Source: Darksidea phi (taxonomy: Eukaryota > Ascomycota > Dothideomycetes > Pleosporales > Lentitheciaceae). Taken from it: a stretch of DNA of 64,000 nt. The notes under the pieces are model-generated. The model was given only the letters and a program-made list of their open reading frames with translations, was not told where the DNA came from and made no database searches. The translations under genes were made by a program, and so were the position numbers. Below, one piece after another: positions 12,838 through 24,365 of this stretch; the first letter of the stretch is position 1; each line of letters begins with the position of its first letter. The stretch spans positions 270,906 to 334,905 of the forward strand of contig JASJFT010000024.1 in NCBI GenBank assembly GCA_030770425.1. Reading direction: 5' to 3'.

Positions 12838-13768
12838 GATGGAGAAGGTATGCGGTAGGTAGAGAGAGAGAGGGGAAGAATGGAGTGTGTTGTGTGTTGA
12901 TGGAAGATAAGTTTTGCGGAGGACGAAAACAACGCAGCCAGAAGATGTCGCAAAGCTAAAGGAGTCGCCGCGGGTTTTTCCGGGCCGGTGCTTAGTCTCG
13001 TCCGCCACACAGCCGAAAACGTGGGATGTCGCTCTCCTTGGCAGTAACGTCAGGCGGGATGCCCCATCGTTCGCCATCTAAGATAATACGGTTTGCGGCA
13101 TCCAGACAATTCGCCATGTCCGCTCGCGACTCAACGTCTAGCCGACGGGAAGTTCAGCGTGCAGATGCTAGACGAAGTATGGTCCGGATAGGTCTATCGT
13201 ACTACTGGATACCTCGCCTGCAAGGCCGAGACCATACGATATCTACTGCATGGTCAATGACTAGGCGCCCACGAATGGAGGCGATCAGGGCCCCCCGTTA
13301 CTCCTTCGCGATCGACTTGGCCACGTTGAACTAAGTAGAGCGCAAAGAGCTGCGCTCGTTCGTGTCCACCTTAGAAGGCAACATGCCTGATCCGCAAGGA
13401 GAGAACATAGCGTCCTAAAGAACGAGTGCTGTCAAAGCATTGAGCGTCGCCGAGGTGATTGTCTAACAGCTTGGCCGGCCAAAACGAGTAAACGTGGCCA
13501 TGGCATCTGTAAGGCCTCACACGCTGGTGAATAGTCCGATCAAGCCAAGAGGGTAGAAAAAACGAACTTGGATACATGCCGGTTTTGCCAAGACATTCTG
13601 CCACCGCCTTCTTCGGTGACAGCATAGCTCCGCCTGCATCCTGTCCACGCCGACCTGGGGTACATTCGCTGGCAGCTTTGGTACAAGTCTCTACCCTGTC
13701 TGGTGAGTCGCAAGCTTCTATATCTTTTTCTTGTTCCGAAACCCCAAAATCGGTGCGCAACTTCGGCA
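12838..13768. other. Divergent promoter region, no gene seen
   Basis: Intergenic space between the porin and VPS29 start codons. Short ORFs on both strands show no recognisable content. It should hold both promoters. Confidence 0.5.
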
Positions 13769-14579
13769 ATGGCATCGCGACTGGTGCTGGTGTTAGGTGA
13801 CCTCTTCATACCAGATCGAGCTCCGGTAAGGTCCCACCCGGGCAGCGCATAAAGCTAGACCTCACAACTTACAGGTAACATAGGACATACCGACCAAGGT
13901 ACGCTTCTCTTCCGACCTACCTTGGTCCCAACAACGATGCCCGCGCCTACCGCACCGTCTAACCCCTACAACATAGTTCAAGAAGCTCCTCGCTCCTGGC
14001 AAAATCGGCCAAATTCTCTGTCTTGGCAACATAACGGACAAAGAGACGTACGAATTCCTTCGCGGCATTGCGCCAGACCTGCACATGGTGAAAGGCGACT
14101 TCGACGTAGAAGCACCCAACCTCGCCCTCTCAAAGGTAGTCACCCACGGTTCGCTACGCATAGGCTTCACGCATGGACATACCATCATACCGCCCGGCGA
14201 TGGCGACAGCTTGTTGATCGCCGCGCGACAGATGGACGTGGATATCTTGCTGTGGGGAGGCACGCACAAGTTCGAGGCGTACGAGATGGAGGGCAAGTTC
14301 TTTGTTAATCCAGGGAGTGCGACGGGGGCTATGACGACGGGGTGGTGGACTGAAGAGGAAGAACCTACGCCTAGCTTCGTACTGATGGATGTGAGTCTCG
14401 CCCGGTGCCACCCACGGGAGTGGATGTACAAGTGTTGCCAGAGCGGGCTAACAGCGACATAGGTGCAAGGAGATGTCCTCGTGCTGTACGTGTACCAGTT
14501 GCGGAAGGACGCAAATGGCGGGGAAACGGTTGCGGTGGAGAAGGTCTCATTCCGGAAGAACGGCGGTGGGGTATCATAG
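13769..14579 (+). CDS. VPS29: Vacuolar protein sorting protein 29 (retromer subunit)
   Basis: Four exons: 13769..13825, 13884..13898, 13977..14390, 14463..14579; 200 aa. Exon 1 gives MASRLVLVLGDLFIPDRAP, the metallophosphoesterase-like first strand. A 15-nt microexon encodes DIPTK, then FKKLLAPGKIGQILCLGN follows with phase-0 junctions. Later motifs fit the fold: KGDFD, GFTHGHTIIPPGD, LLWGGTHKFEAYEMEGKFFV and NPGSATGA. Vps29 is a non-catalytic metallophosphoesterase-fold scaffold of the retromer core (Vps35-Vps29-Vps26), which recycles receptors from endosome to Golgi. At the microexon a CAG nine bases upstream competes with the used TAG acceptor; using it would bring in an in-frame stop. Confidence 0.93.
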
Positions 14580-14916
14580 AAGAGCTGCCTGAAGTGGCTG
14601 TATGCGGCTCACGCCCATGCACACTACGAGAAATTTTCAATCGTCTCATAGGATCATAATCATGACGTTGCACTCGAGTTTCTGAATGCTGTATCACGGT
14701 CGTCTTACAAGGGGTGGGGCGGTTTGTGCGGCTTCCTGCTTCGACATTATATTTGTGTCGCATTACTTATTCTTAATTTAGCTGCCCACGGTCTATTCGC
14801 TTACCCCGCATTTTTTATTACCTTCAGCAGGAGTACAGGCTATGTTACAGACCGGTGAGACGCTGTGTCACGCACCGTCAAGGTTTCTCGCCTTGCACTG
14901 CGTGAGATGCATACCG
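14580..14916. other. Convergent 3' spacer
   Basis: Spacer between the 3' ends of VPS29 and the nucleotidase gene. No gene seen. Confidence 0.5.
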
Positions 14917-16047
14917 TCACCGAGTCCTCCGCTCCAGGACCTCTTTCACGACCCGGTGGACGTCTTGGAATGGCCCGGGCATCGAGGCTACCATGCCGAA
15001 ATTTCGGGAACCCTCTATCAATCTCCCGTGGGAGAAGTCGATATCGCCACCGTCAATGTCTTTGATTACCCCTCCCGCTTCTTGGAAGAGCAATTGTCCA
15101 CCAGCGTGATCCCAAACATGGGTATATCTATCTCTACTTTTGGGTAATCGCAACATGACGTCGGTAGCTCCAAGTGCAAGTGCAACATACTTCATCTGCT
15201 GGCTCCAGATGACCGTGCCCGGCCACTTTGCCCCTAGGGCTTCAGCAACAGCTTGATGCTCGGATTGCGACAGTGACGTCTTGCCGAGTGTGGCCTCGAT
15301 GAAGTCGAGATTACTCAACGGCTTGGTGGCATGCTGCTGATGCTCGATGCGTTGTGGATTCCCAATACCATCGGCATGCATACTCCGCGCACAGGTGCCT
15401 TGACCTTTGATTGCAGAGAGCACAAGGCCGTGGCCAGCCTTGTCGACCGAATCCTCGTGGATCCTGGTCTGGCCGATGGGACTTTGGGTGTCGAAGGCAA
15501 GATTGGGACACCCTATGACGCCGACTTGCTGCACGCCGTCGACGAGTAAAGAGAGGCAAACGGCATACTGATTCCCCGTCATGAAAGTAGCGGTCCCATC
15601 AACGGGATCCATAATCCAAACCCTTCCTTCGGCCGTCCGCTCGTTCGTCCCGAGGTCGATGATGTCGAGCATTTCGTTCTTGCTTGCGGGGAACCTCAGG
15701 GCCCCATCGGCCCTGCTCTCGCTCTTCAGCCGCACGTACGGCACGTCGCTGAATTGAGAACTCGCCTGTCGCACAAGCGCCCACACGCGGTTTGCAAGGT
15801 CCTCATTCTCCCGAAGCTGTGCCGCGCTTTCTTCGCCGAGGAAGGAGTCGGACGGGTACACGGCATGCAAGGCGGCGATGATGAGGGCCTGGGCGGCGAA
15901 GTCGGCTACCGTCACTGGGGAGTCATCGGCTTTTGTTTCGGCCTCGACGTTGTTTTGCAAGGAGCGGAGGACTGATTTTGTGAGGAGCGAGGCGGCGTGA
16001 ACTATGCGTAGGGCAAGTGCCAGCTCTTCCGCGTAGGGTGTTGACAT
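14917..16047 (-). CDS. 3'(2'),5'-bisphosphate nucleotidase, HAL2/MET22 type
   Basis: Single exon, 376 aa, starting at the ATG at 16047. It belongs to the Mg2+-dependent, Li+-sensitive phosphatase superfamily (IMPase/FIG). Metal-site motifs are in order: DDSPVTVADFAAQ (N-terminal), FLGEES, WIMDPVDGTATF and WDHAGG. The stretch GNQYAVCLSLLVDG is characteristic of the HAL2 branch, where yeast Hal2/Met22 turns 3'-phosphoadenosine 5'-phosphate into AMP and so protects sulfate assimilation and RNA processing. Two positions differ from the usual fungal motif: DP-V-DGT-A-TF replaces the common DPIDGTKGF, and WDHAGG replaces WDHAAG. The core acidic residues remain, so the enzyme is expected to be active, though substrate preference could be shifted. 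Confidence 0.88.
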   Translation of the reverse strand: MSTPYAEELALALRIVHAASLLTKSVLRSLQNNVEAETKADDSPVTVADFAAQALIIAALHAVYPSDSFLGEESAAQLRENEDLANRVWALVRQASSQFSDVPYVRLKSESRADGALRFPASKNEMLDIIDLGTNERTAEGRVWIMDPVDGTATFMTGNQYAVCLSLLVDGVQQVGVIGCPNLAFDTQSPIGQTRIHEDSVDKAGHGLVLSAIKGQGTCARSMHADGIGNPQRIEHQQHATKPLSNLDFIEATLGKTSLSQSEHQAVAEALGAKWPGTVIWSQQMKYVALALGATDVMLRLPKSRDRYTHVWDHAGGQLLFQEAGGVIKDIDGGDIDFSHGRLIEGSRNFGMVASMPGPFQDVHRVVKEVLERRTR

Positions 16048-18704
16048 GATGTCTTTTGGCGTGGTTGTGTGCTCTTCAAGCTCCGCCGTCGTCGATTGCG
16101 GTCCAGGTGCAGTTGCGGTGTCGGAACGGAATCGGTAACCGAGAGGAATTGCACATGGGGCGGTCGGAGGCTATTCTTGGCCCTTGCGGCTCGCTCCTCC
16201 TCTGCCATCTCCACTCTTCCAGCCCGCCCCAAGTCGGGAGATAGCGTGCGGGTTCGGAGGACGGACGGGCCGGGGGGGCTTGGGAGACGTTCATCCTCGT
16301 CGCTGGAGGTGGGCTCGGGGCGAGGAGATGCTGGCCTGGGCGCGGTTGGCGACTGACTGGGCGCGGTCACACGGCGTTTGTTGAACTTGTTGAACGCAAG
16401 CATGCATGCAGGAGGCGCGCCTTTTGTGTGTAGATTAGGCACTCAATGCGTGCATTGAATATCCAGAGCACCAGGTCCCGCAAACGCGCATGTACGAGCT
16501 TTCGATATTGCAGCGCAATATGCATGCATTATATTCGTTGGGGCTTGTCTGCATGCTTGAGGGGGCATGCGAGATGATGCAGCAGCGGGATAGCGCTCGG
16601 AGACGATACAGTCTACGCGATGCTCGCGGCACCGGCGACGAGGCTGGAGCTCCGCCAACAGTTTCAAGAATATCGATAGTTCTGTGGACGCATGGTTCTG
16701 CTGCTGGCGTCTGTTACGTTTTCCGAAGGCGCCCTTGATCCGTATCGAGACTGGCGGCCGCGGGTTATTGTGGGGAAGTCAAGCCACCGGATCCTGCGAG
16801 CGCTAGCGCCGTGATTGGCTCTGTGCGTCCATGGCGTTGTTGTCTTACATGTCGCACAGTGCCTTGGATTGCGTGCTGTGGGAGGCGCACTCGTTCGCCA
16901 GCCGCAGGACGGTTGCAAGACGGCGAAAGACGGCGCAGGACGATGCAGGACGACTGCAGGACGGTTGCAGAACGAAGATAAGGACCCATTGCCGTGCCAT
17001 TCCTGCAGAGGGGCTTCCAGACCAGATGGAGAGGGCGGGAGGCTGCACGAGGCAAACGTGGGGGTTCGCCACCCGTTGGTCCGTGCCAGCCCGCACGTCG
17101 CTAGCAAATGGCAGCCGAACCTCGCCTGCAAGTCACCCCAATGGCGTTTGCTGCCCCAAGCCTCCGATGGGCCGCTGCGGAATGCACCCAGCAGCGAGCA
17201 TGAATGGTCATTTCGCTTGACGCTGCAGACGGCAGACACAGCGCGTCGTCGATGTCGAACTGGGACGGACTATGGGCGGGCATGCCAACCGGACGGAACA
17301 GGCGTTCTGCGTGCGAGCCGTGGACATGCTTGTCCTGGGCGGACCCCTTGGACGAGCAGCGAGGCAGCGAGGCAGCGAGGCAGCGAGGCAGCGAGGCACC
17401 GCGGTTCCAGGTGGTTCTGTCGCGCCCTGATTCCGACCGAAGCACCACGGCTGGAGGCCCGCCAGCGTGCAGCGAGCCACAGGAACGCCTCGATGCGCAG
17501 CAAAATCGTGCCGGCCAGAAGCGCAGTCTCGGCCTCGCGGCATACGGAGGCCTGGTTATGGCGAAAGCTTGCCGTCGTCGGTTGCAACGAGGCACTTGGA
17601 CTTGAGCAGGGTGTCCGTTTGGCATGCTACAGTCCACGGCGGCAGGGCTGAGACGACTGCCCAGCGCCCCTGCGTTCAGCGCTCACCGTGGCCAAAACCG
17701 CGCGGATCGAGCAGCCATTGGCCTCAGGAATGGGGCGGGCTTGCGCACGGCGAGCAGCAGCAGCCATGGCCCATCGGATCCTAGGTGATGCGCAGCAGGC
17801 GCTTGGCGAGCACGGCAGCGCGACCCTCGCTTGCGACTACAGTAGGGACGAGGCAGGCATGCGCAGCCTTTTGCACCCATGACCGCTGAAACCGATATCC
17901 CGCGGTTCCCATTTCGGGCCATGGCCTTCGCAATCAGCTAGGCCCGTACCTACGTCCACGCCATGGTCATCCGGCGCAGGGCCTGTCTGGTGACTAGCGC
18001 GCCGCGTTCTGCTCGGCCCTTGGGGGGGGAGGGGGGAGCTCGTCGTCATCCAGGAGGTTGGCGTCGCTATCAACGCGCAGCAGCGGCGGCAGCAACAGCA
18101 ACAGCGGGGCCTGGTGTCACAAGGGAAAAGCTGTCGCGCGCAGATCGGCTGATACTTGCCCCACGCAAGAGCGAAATGCTCCCCCCCTCCCCCCCATGGC
18201 CCAGCGAATGCCCGGCGAATGGCGGGCGTTCACAGCGCTGGCCGCGCCAGTTCGCCGCGGCGTGCACGGTTGCGCGCGGCCTGGCGAGCGAGGGCTGCCC
18301 CGAGTGGTGGTGAGGGGCGGCGTGCGAGGGGCGGCGTGCGAGGGGCGAGGGGGCAGGTGCGACGGGTTGGCGCCGTGTGCGGTTTAAGGAAAGCGCGGCT
18401 GCAACAAAAACAACCAGCCGACGCCCGCCGTGCACGGCCCTTCTCCAGGTGCGGAGATGCGTGGATGCGTGGGACAACAACCCTGCGCTTCGCTGGTGTG
18501 TGCCTGGCCGCCTGCTCTTAAGACGATCCCCATCGCCCGCTTCCCGTCTCCACACCACGCTGCCCCCGTCTGCTGGTCCCTCCCGCCCGCCCTTCAGCAT
18601 TCCATGACTCTTGTCTGAACCCACATCTCCCCTCTTCAACGAGCACTGCTCGTCGCCCCATATCGCTCCCCCTCTTGACCCGCCTGCCTCCAGCGCCTCT
18701 TGCC
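16048..18704. other. Long GC-rich gene-free stretch upstream of ECL1-like gene
   Basis: About 2.65 kb of GC-rich sequence where all six frames stay open by composition. The many ORFs overlap each other on both strands, are rich in Ala, Arg, Ser and Cys, and contain no recognisable motif, so none is called. The region includes an 8-bp tandem repeat (17356-17397), imperfect GACGGTTGCAGGA-like repeats near 16910-16975 and a short GGCGTGCGAGGG repeat near 18317-18350. It may hold a long regulatory leader of the downstream gene or an unrecognised transcript. Confidence 0.45.
17356..17397. repeat. 8-bp tandem repeat (GCAGCGAG)x5
   Basis: Five perfect copies of GCAGCGAG in the GC-rich gene-free stretch. 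The unit length is not a multiple of three, which argues against a coding role. Confidence 0.9.
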
Positions 18705-19196
18705 ATGGCTTCGCAGATGGAATGGTCGCCGGACTTCTGCCTCTCCTGCGACCGCCAGATAGCAGAGGGCGGTGCCTACTGCTCGCAGGCGTGTCGGCTG
18801 GCCGAGATGGAGAAGGCTGGCACCGCCGAGCCCCAGACCCCCTCGCAGCTCTCGTCGTCTGCATCCTCGGCGACCTCGGCCAACGGCTTCTACCTCCCGC
18901 CAGCCGTGAACTTCTCCGCATACAAGTCACCGACACCCTCGAGCGGCTTTGAAACGGGACACTCCCCACCGCACTACCCCAACGGCTACTACCATCCGGC
19001 CAACGCCGGCGCGCACTGTGCTCCACCGACGGCGTCGACGCAGCCGCGAAGCCTCACGCCTTCTTCGTCCCGATCGTCGCTGGCTTCTACCGCCTCCCAA
19101 GCAGCACCGGGCATCTCGGCACAAGCAGCAAGCCAGCTCAACAACTACGTCCGCTCGTTCGACCAGGTCCGCGAGTACCGGAGGCGGTTGACGTAG
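18705..19196 (+). CDS. ECL1-type lifespan regulatory factor
   Basis: Single exon, 163 aa; the ATG at 18705 lies in good context (GCCATGG). The N-terminus WSPDFCLSCDRQIAEGGAYCSQACRL (residues ~6-31) contains the C-x2-C and C-x3-C pairs of the small zinc-binding ECL1/extender-of-chronological-lifespan family, followed by an acidic-basic patch and then a long Ser/Pro/Thr-rich disordered tail with several SP/TP sites. The final segment NNYVRSFDQVREYRRRL is basic and amphipathic. In fission yeast, Ecl proteins extend chronological lifespan and respond to nutrient (sulfur, zinc, amino-acid) limitation. The role here is inferred from the family. The unusually long gene-free upstream region may carry its regulation. 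Confidence 0.78.
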   Translation: MASQMEWSPDFCLSCDRQIAEGGAYCSQACRLAEMEKAGTAEPQTPSQLSSSASSATSANGFYLPPAVNFSAYKSPTPSSGFETGHSPPHYPNGYYHPANAGAHCAPPTASTQPRSLTPSSSRSSLASTASQAAPGISAQAASQLNNYVRSFDQVREYRRRLT

Positions 19197-21517
19197 GCGC
19201 CCGGCCGTCGTCGTTTCTCTACGCCCTCGGTCTGGGCTTCTTGTTCTGGAGTTTGATGTCACGACGCCTACCGAGTACTGAGCCGCTTGGGAGAGGAGTG
19301 GGGCGGCATGGCATCACCCACGACCCTTTTTATCCCGCATTACCCACGCCGCCGCGACGGCCACGATCCGGCATTCGGTTCTCGGGGTTCTCAATTTGCA
19401 CGGCAACAACTACTGCCGCCAGTACGTTTCAGCACTGTACATTTCTACCGGCGTTTCCGCCTTCGTCACCCATCGGCACGGCAGTGTAACAAAAGCATAT
19501 TTCTTTTACCGGCTTTCTGGTCTACGGGGCTATCGAGGTACTCTTGGGAGAGCATCCTGTTGGTGTTGTGTAGCGCCTTTGTGTGTCATTAGCATCTGTC
19601 ACCGGTGTTGGCCTCACTGGAGCATCGGACACGGCTCCGATCCCAGTTCTGCAGCAGTACTAGCCAGTTGGCTGGACTTTTTCTTTTCGCTCTCATCTCA
19701 CGTGACCGGCGGCATGACGCGTCTGCTTTCCTACTCTAGCACGCATAGTTATGTAGTTGTTTGCCACTGGCATCAATGGGAAGCACCACCATGCGCGCGC
19801 ATGGCGAAGAAACCAACCCGCAAGGCTTGTCCCGACGTAAAATATGTCTCATGTGCAACATTCGAAGGTTTCCGGACTGGCTGTAGGTGAGGTTGCAGCA
19901 CGTCCATGTTGGAGTGGGTGAAAACTCTTCCGTCCCTCGACGTGGCAGCCAGCCGCGGAGCACCATGGAGACAGGGCCAGACTCGCGCGCTGCGGATGCG
20001 GCCGGTGCAAATTTTTCACCGCGATGTGTTTCTCAGCGTTCGATGTTGGGGGGGGCAAAGAGGCAAATCACGAGATAGACAGCAGCAAGACGCGACGGGA
20101 GCCCTCCTGCGAGCCAGCAGCACGGCACGCTCCCGCTTGCCGCGAGTGGGTTCGACCTCTGCCATGGGCCGTTGGCAATCTATGCTGCATTTGTGCTGGG
20201 AACATGTATTGGCTGCACGCCATTTCTCCCGCCGCGCTCGCTGGGGTTGACAGCATCTCAAGTTCCCCGCACCGAAGCGGGCCGACACGACATGGGCACG
20301 CCGACCGGGGGCATCCTCGCACGCACGACGCACGACGCACGACGCAGCCCGCCCGACGACGACGCAATCAACCACCCTGCATGCGCACTGTGCACTGTAC
20401 ACTTCCGGCCCATGAGGTCGTTCGACGCGCGCAAAGGACCGTACCGGATCGCTGCGAGGAGTGGCCTGATAGAGAAACCTTCGATGCTGGCACCACCTGC
20501 CGGGAAGCCCACCCCTCTTACTTACACGCCGTCGACAAGCATGCGAGTTACCGAAGCCCGCGAAAAGAAGAATGCCTGGCAACAACCATGATACGACCAC
20601 GTCAGAGGCGGAAAATTCTCACTCGCCCAGTACGCGTCCGGGGGGTAGCCACTCCAAGTCGGAGTCTTTCGTTTCGCACAGCGAAGAGCTAGGGCCCCGT
20701 CACTGGCGGATCAGCACAAAATTGATCGTGTCTGTATTTAATTTTGGCCGAGGAGCCCCAGGATTGGCCCAAATTCAAAAAGGCCCCCTCCCATTTAAAT
20801 GACAAACGCACCGACTCTCTCGGACGTAGCCGCCGCCCTTTTCGATCCATGAGCGCATTCACGGCTACCGCCCAGCGCTAGAGAGGCCATCACTCTCCGC
20901 CGTACCGTCGGCATCCAAAGCCGAAGTGACACGAAAGCAGGTCCGGTTCCTTGCATCTCCAGGCCATGCCGATCAACAAGTTCGACAGTAACGCCACCAG
21001 GTTTGATAAGAGGTTGTCGAGATTAGGATGTCAAGCCATCATCGCTGCCTTGTTGGCCCCACACACTTGGATCAGGGGAGGGATTTTGACAGATGAAATC
21101 TCGTTGCAACTGCCAACCTGAACAGTACTCAAACAGCCATCTCAAAGTGCCCTGCGGGCCATCCACCGTTTAACTCCAACGAGCCCCACCTCCCCTGTGA
21201 CAACAAAGGAGAGACGGCCATTGCCGAGGACGAAGACTGCTAGCTCCCGAAGAGTCGCCATGGAACCCCGTCAAACGCCCCTTGCTAACCCCCAATACCT
21301 GATGTTCCTATACAAAACTCCGAAGAAGCAAAATCGAATAGAAACTCCCTCTTTACACCAGCGACTGAGGCATGAGAGAATTTCACCACCACCCCGAAGG
21401 ATATCCAATGTTCGTGTATCCAAAAATAACAAAGCAAGTCATACTAAACTCACCGTGGACAACAAACGAGCCAAGTCGCACAGGAGGAATGTTCCAGGCT
21501 CGGCGTAACCCATCTTC
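19197..21517. other. Gene-free spacer
   Basis: About 2.3 kb between the ECL1-like gene and the 3' end of the repeat-protein gene. Overlapping ORFs on both strands (for example around 20020-20690) show no family motif and low-complexity composition. I see no supported gene. Confidence 0.45.
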
Positions 21518-23708
21518 TTACGCAGCTTCCGTCTTCATTGCCGCAGCATTGCTCATCAGTTTCTTCCTCTGCTTCTCTGCCCACTCCCGGCTCGCGATCC
21601 TACCCCTCTCCGCTGCCTCAGCTCTCGCTTTCTTTGCAGCTTCTTCTTTCTCCCTGCGCTCCCGCTCTCTTGCCTCCTTCTCCATCTTGTCCCTGTTGAA
21701 AACCTGCTTCCCCTTGACCTTTTGCGCCGCAGCATCTGCAGGCGTGACCGTGCTCTTGATAACGGCTCCAGCATTCAACATCATACTGTTGCGATTTGGG
21801 GAGTGGGCCGAGGAAGTAGACATGGTGCGCGAGAGCACCATACTTCCGCGCTTCCCAGCGCTGCTCGACGTCGTGCGTTGCCGAGGTGGTGCCATGGTGA
21901 CGCCGTTTGTGTTTTCTTTGCTCATCACATCTTCGCGGGCTTTGCTGGCGGCAGTTTGGCGTACCGGCGCAGGACCCTGTCTGCGGACGGGAGCAGGACG
22001 GGCCTTGAAGGCCGCTTTCTTCGCTGCCTCAGCCTCTACCTCACGCTTGATACGCTCTTCTTTCTGTGTTTTTAACTTTGCTGCAATGGCTTCACCTGGC
22101 AGTTGAAAGTTTGCTACAGTAGGTGGCTTTGTAGATTTAGGCCGCGCTGGCACGTTTACATGATGAGTCGCAGATTCTGCGCCTTCCGCTTCCCGCCTTA
22201 TCCGTTCCTCCTTCTGAGCTTTCAACTTCGCCGCGATAGCCTCTCCTGGCAGTTGGAAGTTGGGCTTGGTGGGAGCCTTGGTGGATTTCGGGGGTGGGGG
22301 CATGCTGAGTGGTCGCGGCTTCGTTGGTCCTACTTCGGCCTCACGCTTTAGACGTTCTTCCTTCTGGGCTTTAAGTTTCGCGGCGACGGCCTCGCCAGGT
22401 AGCTGAAAGGTTGCTTTAGTTGGTGCTTTCGTCGACTTGGGCGGCGGTGGAGGGGTGGGGAAAGACATGCTGATGGGTCGACGCTTGGAGGCAAGATAAT
22501 CGGCCACTTCACCCGATGCTTTCCTCTCCTTAATCGGCGCGCGTACACTGGAGGACCGCACCACGGATGATCGAGTTGCCGCAGGCTTGAGCGACTGCCT
22601 GGGCACAATGCTCGCATTTCCCGAGACCTTGGAAGCCAGCGGTGATTTTTTAAACGCCTTCGCTTGTGCTTTTGGTGTCGCAGTCCGCGGGAATACCGCC
22701 TTCCTTGGGGACTTTGCTTCATCGGCCGACTGATCGAAAACAATCGCCTTGCCTACCTTCTCGAGAGCCTCCTCTAGCGCATCGAAAGCTTCGATGGACT
22801 CTTCGAGCCGCATGGGCGATCTTGCGGGTGACTTGGATTGACTTCGCGGCGGTGTACGGCTGGGAGTGTGGCTTGTTATGGGGGTTGCTGTTTCTTCACA
22901 TGGTTTCTCCGAGGTCAAGGTCTTGGGCTCTGGCTCAGAAGTAATCTCAACTGAGGGTGTGATAATCTCAACTTGGGTTTCGGTTGCAGTGGCACCGGGC
23001 TGTTGCTCGGGTTCCGGGGTGTCGGTCTCCTCAGCAATAGTGATGTTGTTTACCGCTGGCTCCTGTAGTCGAGCTTCTTCTTGCGCATTTGATGGTTTCA
23101 AGATTGGCCTCTCCGGCGTCGCCGCGACGGGCGCCTCTTCCTTCGCCAAGTCTTCAGCGGAGGGTTCTTGTGCTGGACCGCGCGACCGAAGCGATCTCGA
23201 AAAGTCGTCCTGCTGTTTGGACAATTGGCGGCGCGTGGTTCGAACCGCGCGGGGGAGAGGACACGCAGGCTGTTGGTCGCTCAAAGGAGCTTGGGCAATA
23301 TCTGTACCCCATGATTAGCTGACGCATCTTATTAATGCTTGCAGTCCGATGGCAGCACGCACCATCTACAGTCCGCTGTGCCAGCTCATCAACGGCCGCA
23401 TCGCTCACGGGGCTCGCAGCAACCAATCGCTCGTCCTCCAACATCTCGACCACCTCGACTCCATCCTCGGCAGTCGTGCCCTTCTTTCCCTTTACGCCGG
23501 TTTTGGCGCCGCCTTTCGCGTTGGTCTTCTTCGCGGGCATCTTCGCAGTGTGCACTTGCTCAGGCTCTGGCTCAATGGTGGTGTTGGGGGACACCTCGCC
23601 CAATGGAACGCGCTCGTGCGGATCGGGATGCAGATGATGCGACGCGTCGGCTGTCTCGCTGTCGATGTACTGTGCTTCAGCGCGCAATGCTGCGCGAGTA
23701 AGGCGCAT
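21518..23708 (-). CDS. Low-complexity protein with three FQLPGE repeats
   Basis: Two exons, 23708..23363 and 23301..21518; 709 aa. The 61-nt intron has GTGCGT/ACAG ends and the join is in frame. The N-terminal ~110 residues include a basic Lys/Ala-rich patch (KKTNAKGGAKTGVKGKK) and an acidic stretch. The centre has many Ser/Pro motifs. Residues ~410-540 carry three tandem copies of about 45 residues built as PKSTKxPT, then FQLPGEAIAAKLKxQKEER and a basic tail, resembling TPX2-type spindle motifs. The C-terminus is a highly charged single helix (KEARERERREKEEAAKKAR). These features suggest a microtubule- or chromatin-associated scaffold, but no enzyme fold is visible and the function is unproven. 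It is divergent from the aminotransferase gene. Confidence 0.75.
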
Positions 23709-24365
23709 CTTCGCAAAGACGGTATTGCTAGAGTATCCCGCGGTAACCGTGCAGCGATAGCGGTGTTGCGGTAGAAGCCATAGAGGGACGGGCGTCGGTG
23801 TTTTAGTGTTGATGTCCAGTGTTTACAGGGCATCGCATCACAACAACATCGGATCCGACTGGCTGGGGCGCTGTCAGCCAATCACGTGCATGTCGGAGGT
23901 TTGCGACCCCCACGCTCGCCGTTGGACTCTTGAGGTTCCCGCCGCGCAGCTGCAAATAAATTTTTTGTAGGCGGAAAAGCGCCATAGTATCGGTACTCGG
24001 ACGGTTCCATAATCGACATTCCCACTCCGCTTCGCTGCCCATCTCATCCGGATTGCCGTCCCCGAAGATCCACCACCAAGCTGGCTGCCCCGCGCCCGCT
24101 CCTCACCCTCGCCGCCTTCAATTGCCGCCGCTACCCCTCGTTCTCCTCCGCTTTCGTCACCGTGGCGCCCTCGCAAGCAGCCTCGCGCCTCGGCCTCTTC
24201 TCGAGACATCTCGAGCCGAAACCCTTCCTCGAACTGAACACCCCTTTCTCCACCGAACGCAGCGCGCGCCTTGTCGACGACCAGGGAAATATCGTCACGC
24301 CCAGGAAACCTCCCGAGTACAAGCCGACGGCGAAGAAAGCAATTGAAGCAGAGGCGCCTGCCAAA
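23709..24365. promoter_or_regulatory. Divergent promoter; includes open frame upstream of aminotransferase ATG
   Basis: Intergenic region shared by the repeat-protein gene and the aminotransferase gene. From 23988 to the ATG at 24366 the aminotransferase frame stays open for 126 codons with no ATG but with near-cognate CTG (24081) and GTG (24162) codons, each with A at -3 and G at +4. The encoded stretch is rich in Arg, Ser, Ala and Leu, like a mitochondrial presequence. Confidence 0.5.

Noticed and set aside
16815..17651. 278-codon ORF in the GC-rich gene-free stretch
   Set aside because: All frames are open there by base composition, several ORFs overlap on both strands, and the 8-bp tandem repeat is not frame-keeping.
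18070..19026. 318-codon minus-strand ORF over the ECL1-like gene
   Set aside because: Overlaps the better-supported zinc-motif gene and is only a GC-driven Arg/Ser/Ala-rich antisense frame.
20016..20692. Overlapping 194- and 222-codon ORFs on opposite strands
   Set aside because: No motif, heavy Arg/Cys content from GC-rich sequence, and no splice-supported neighbours.
23225..23245. tRNA B-box-like GGTTCGAACC
   Set aside because: It lies inside a coding exon and no cloverleaf or A-box can be drawn around it.
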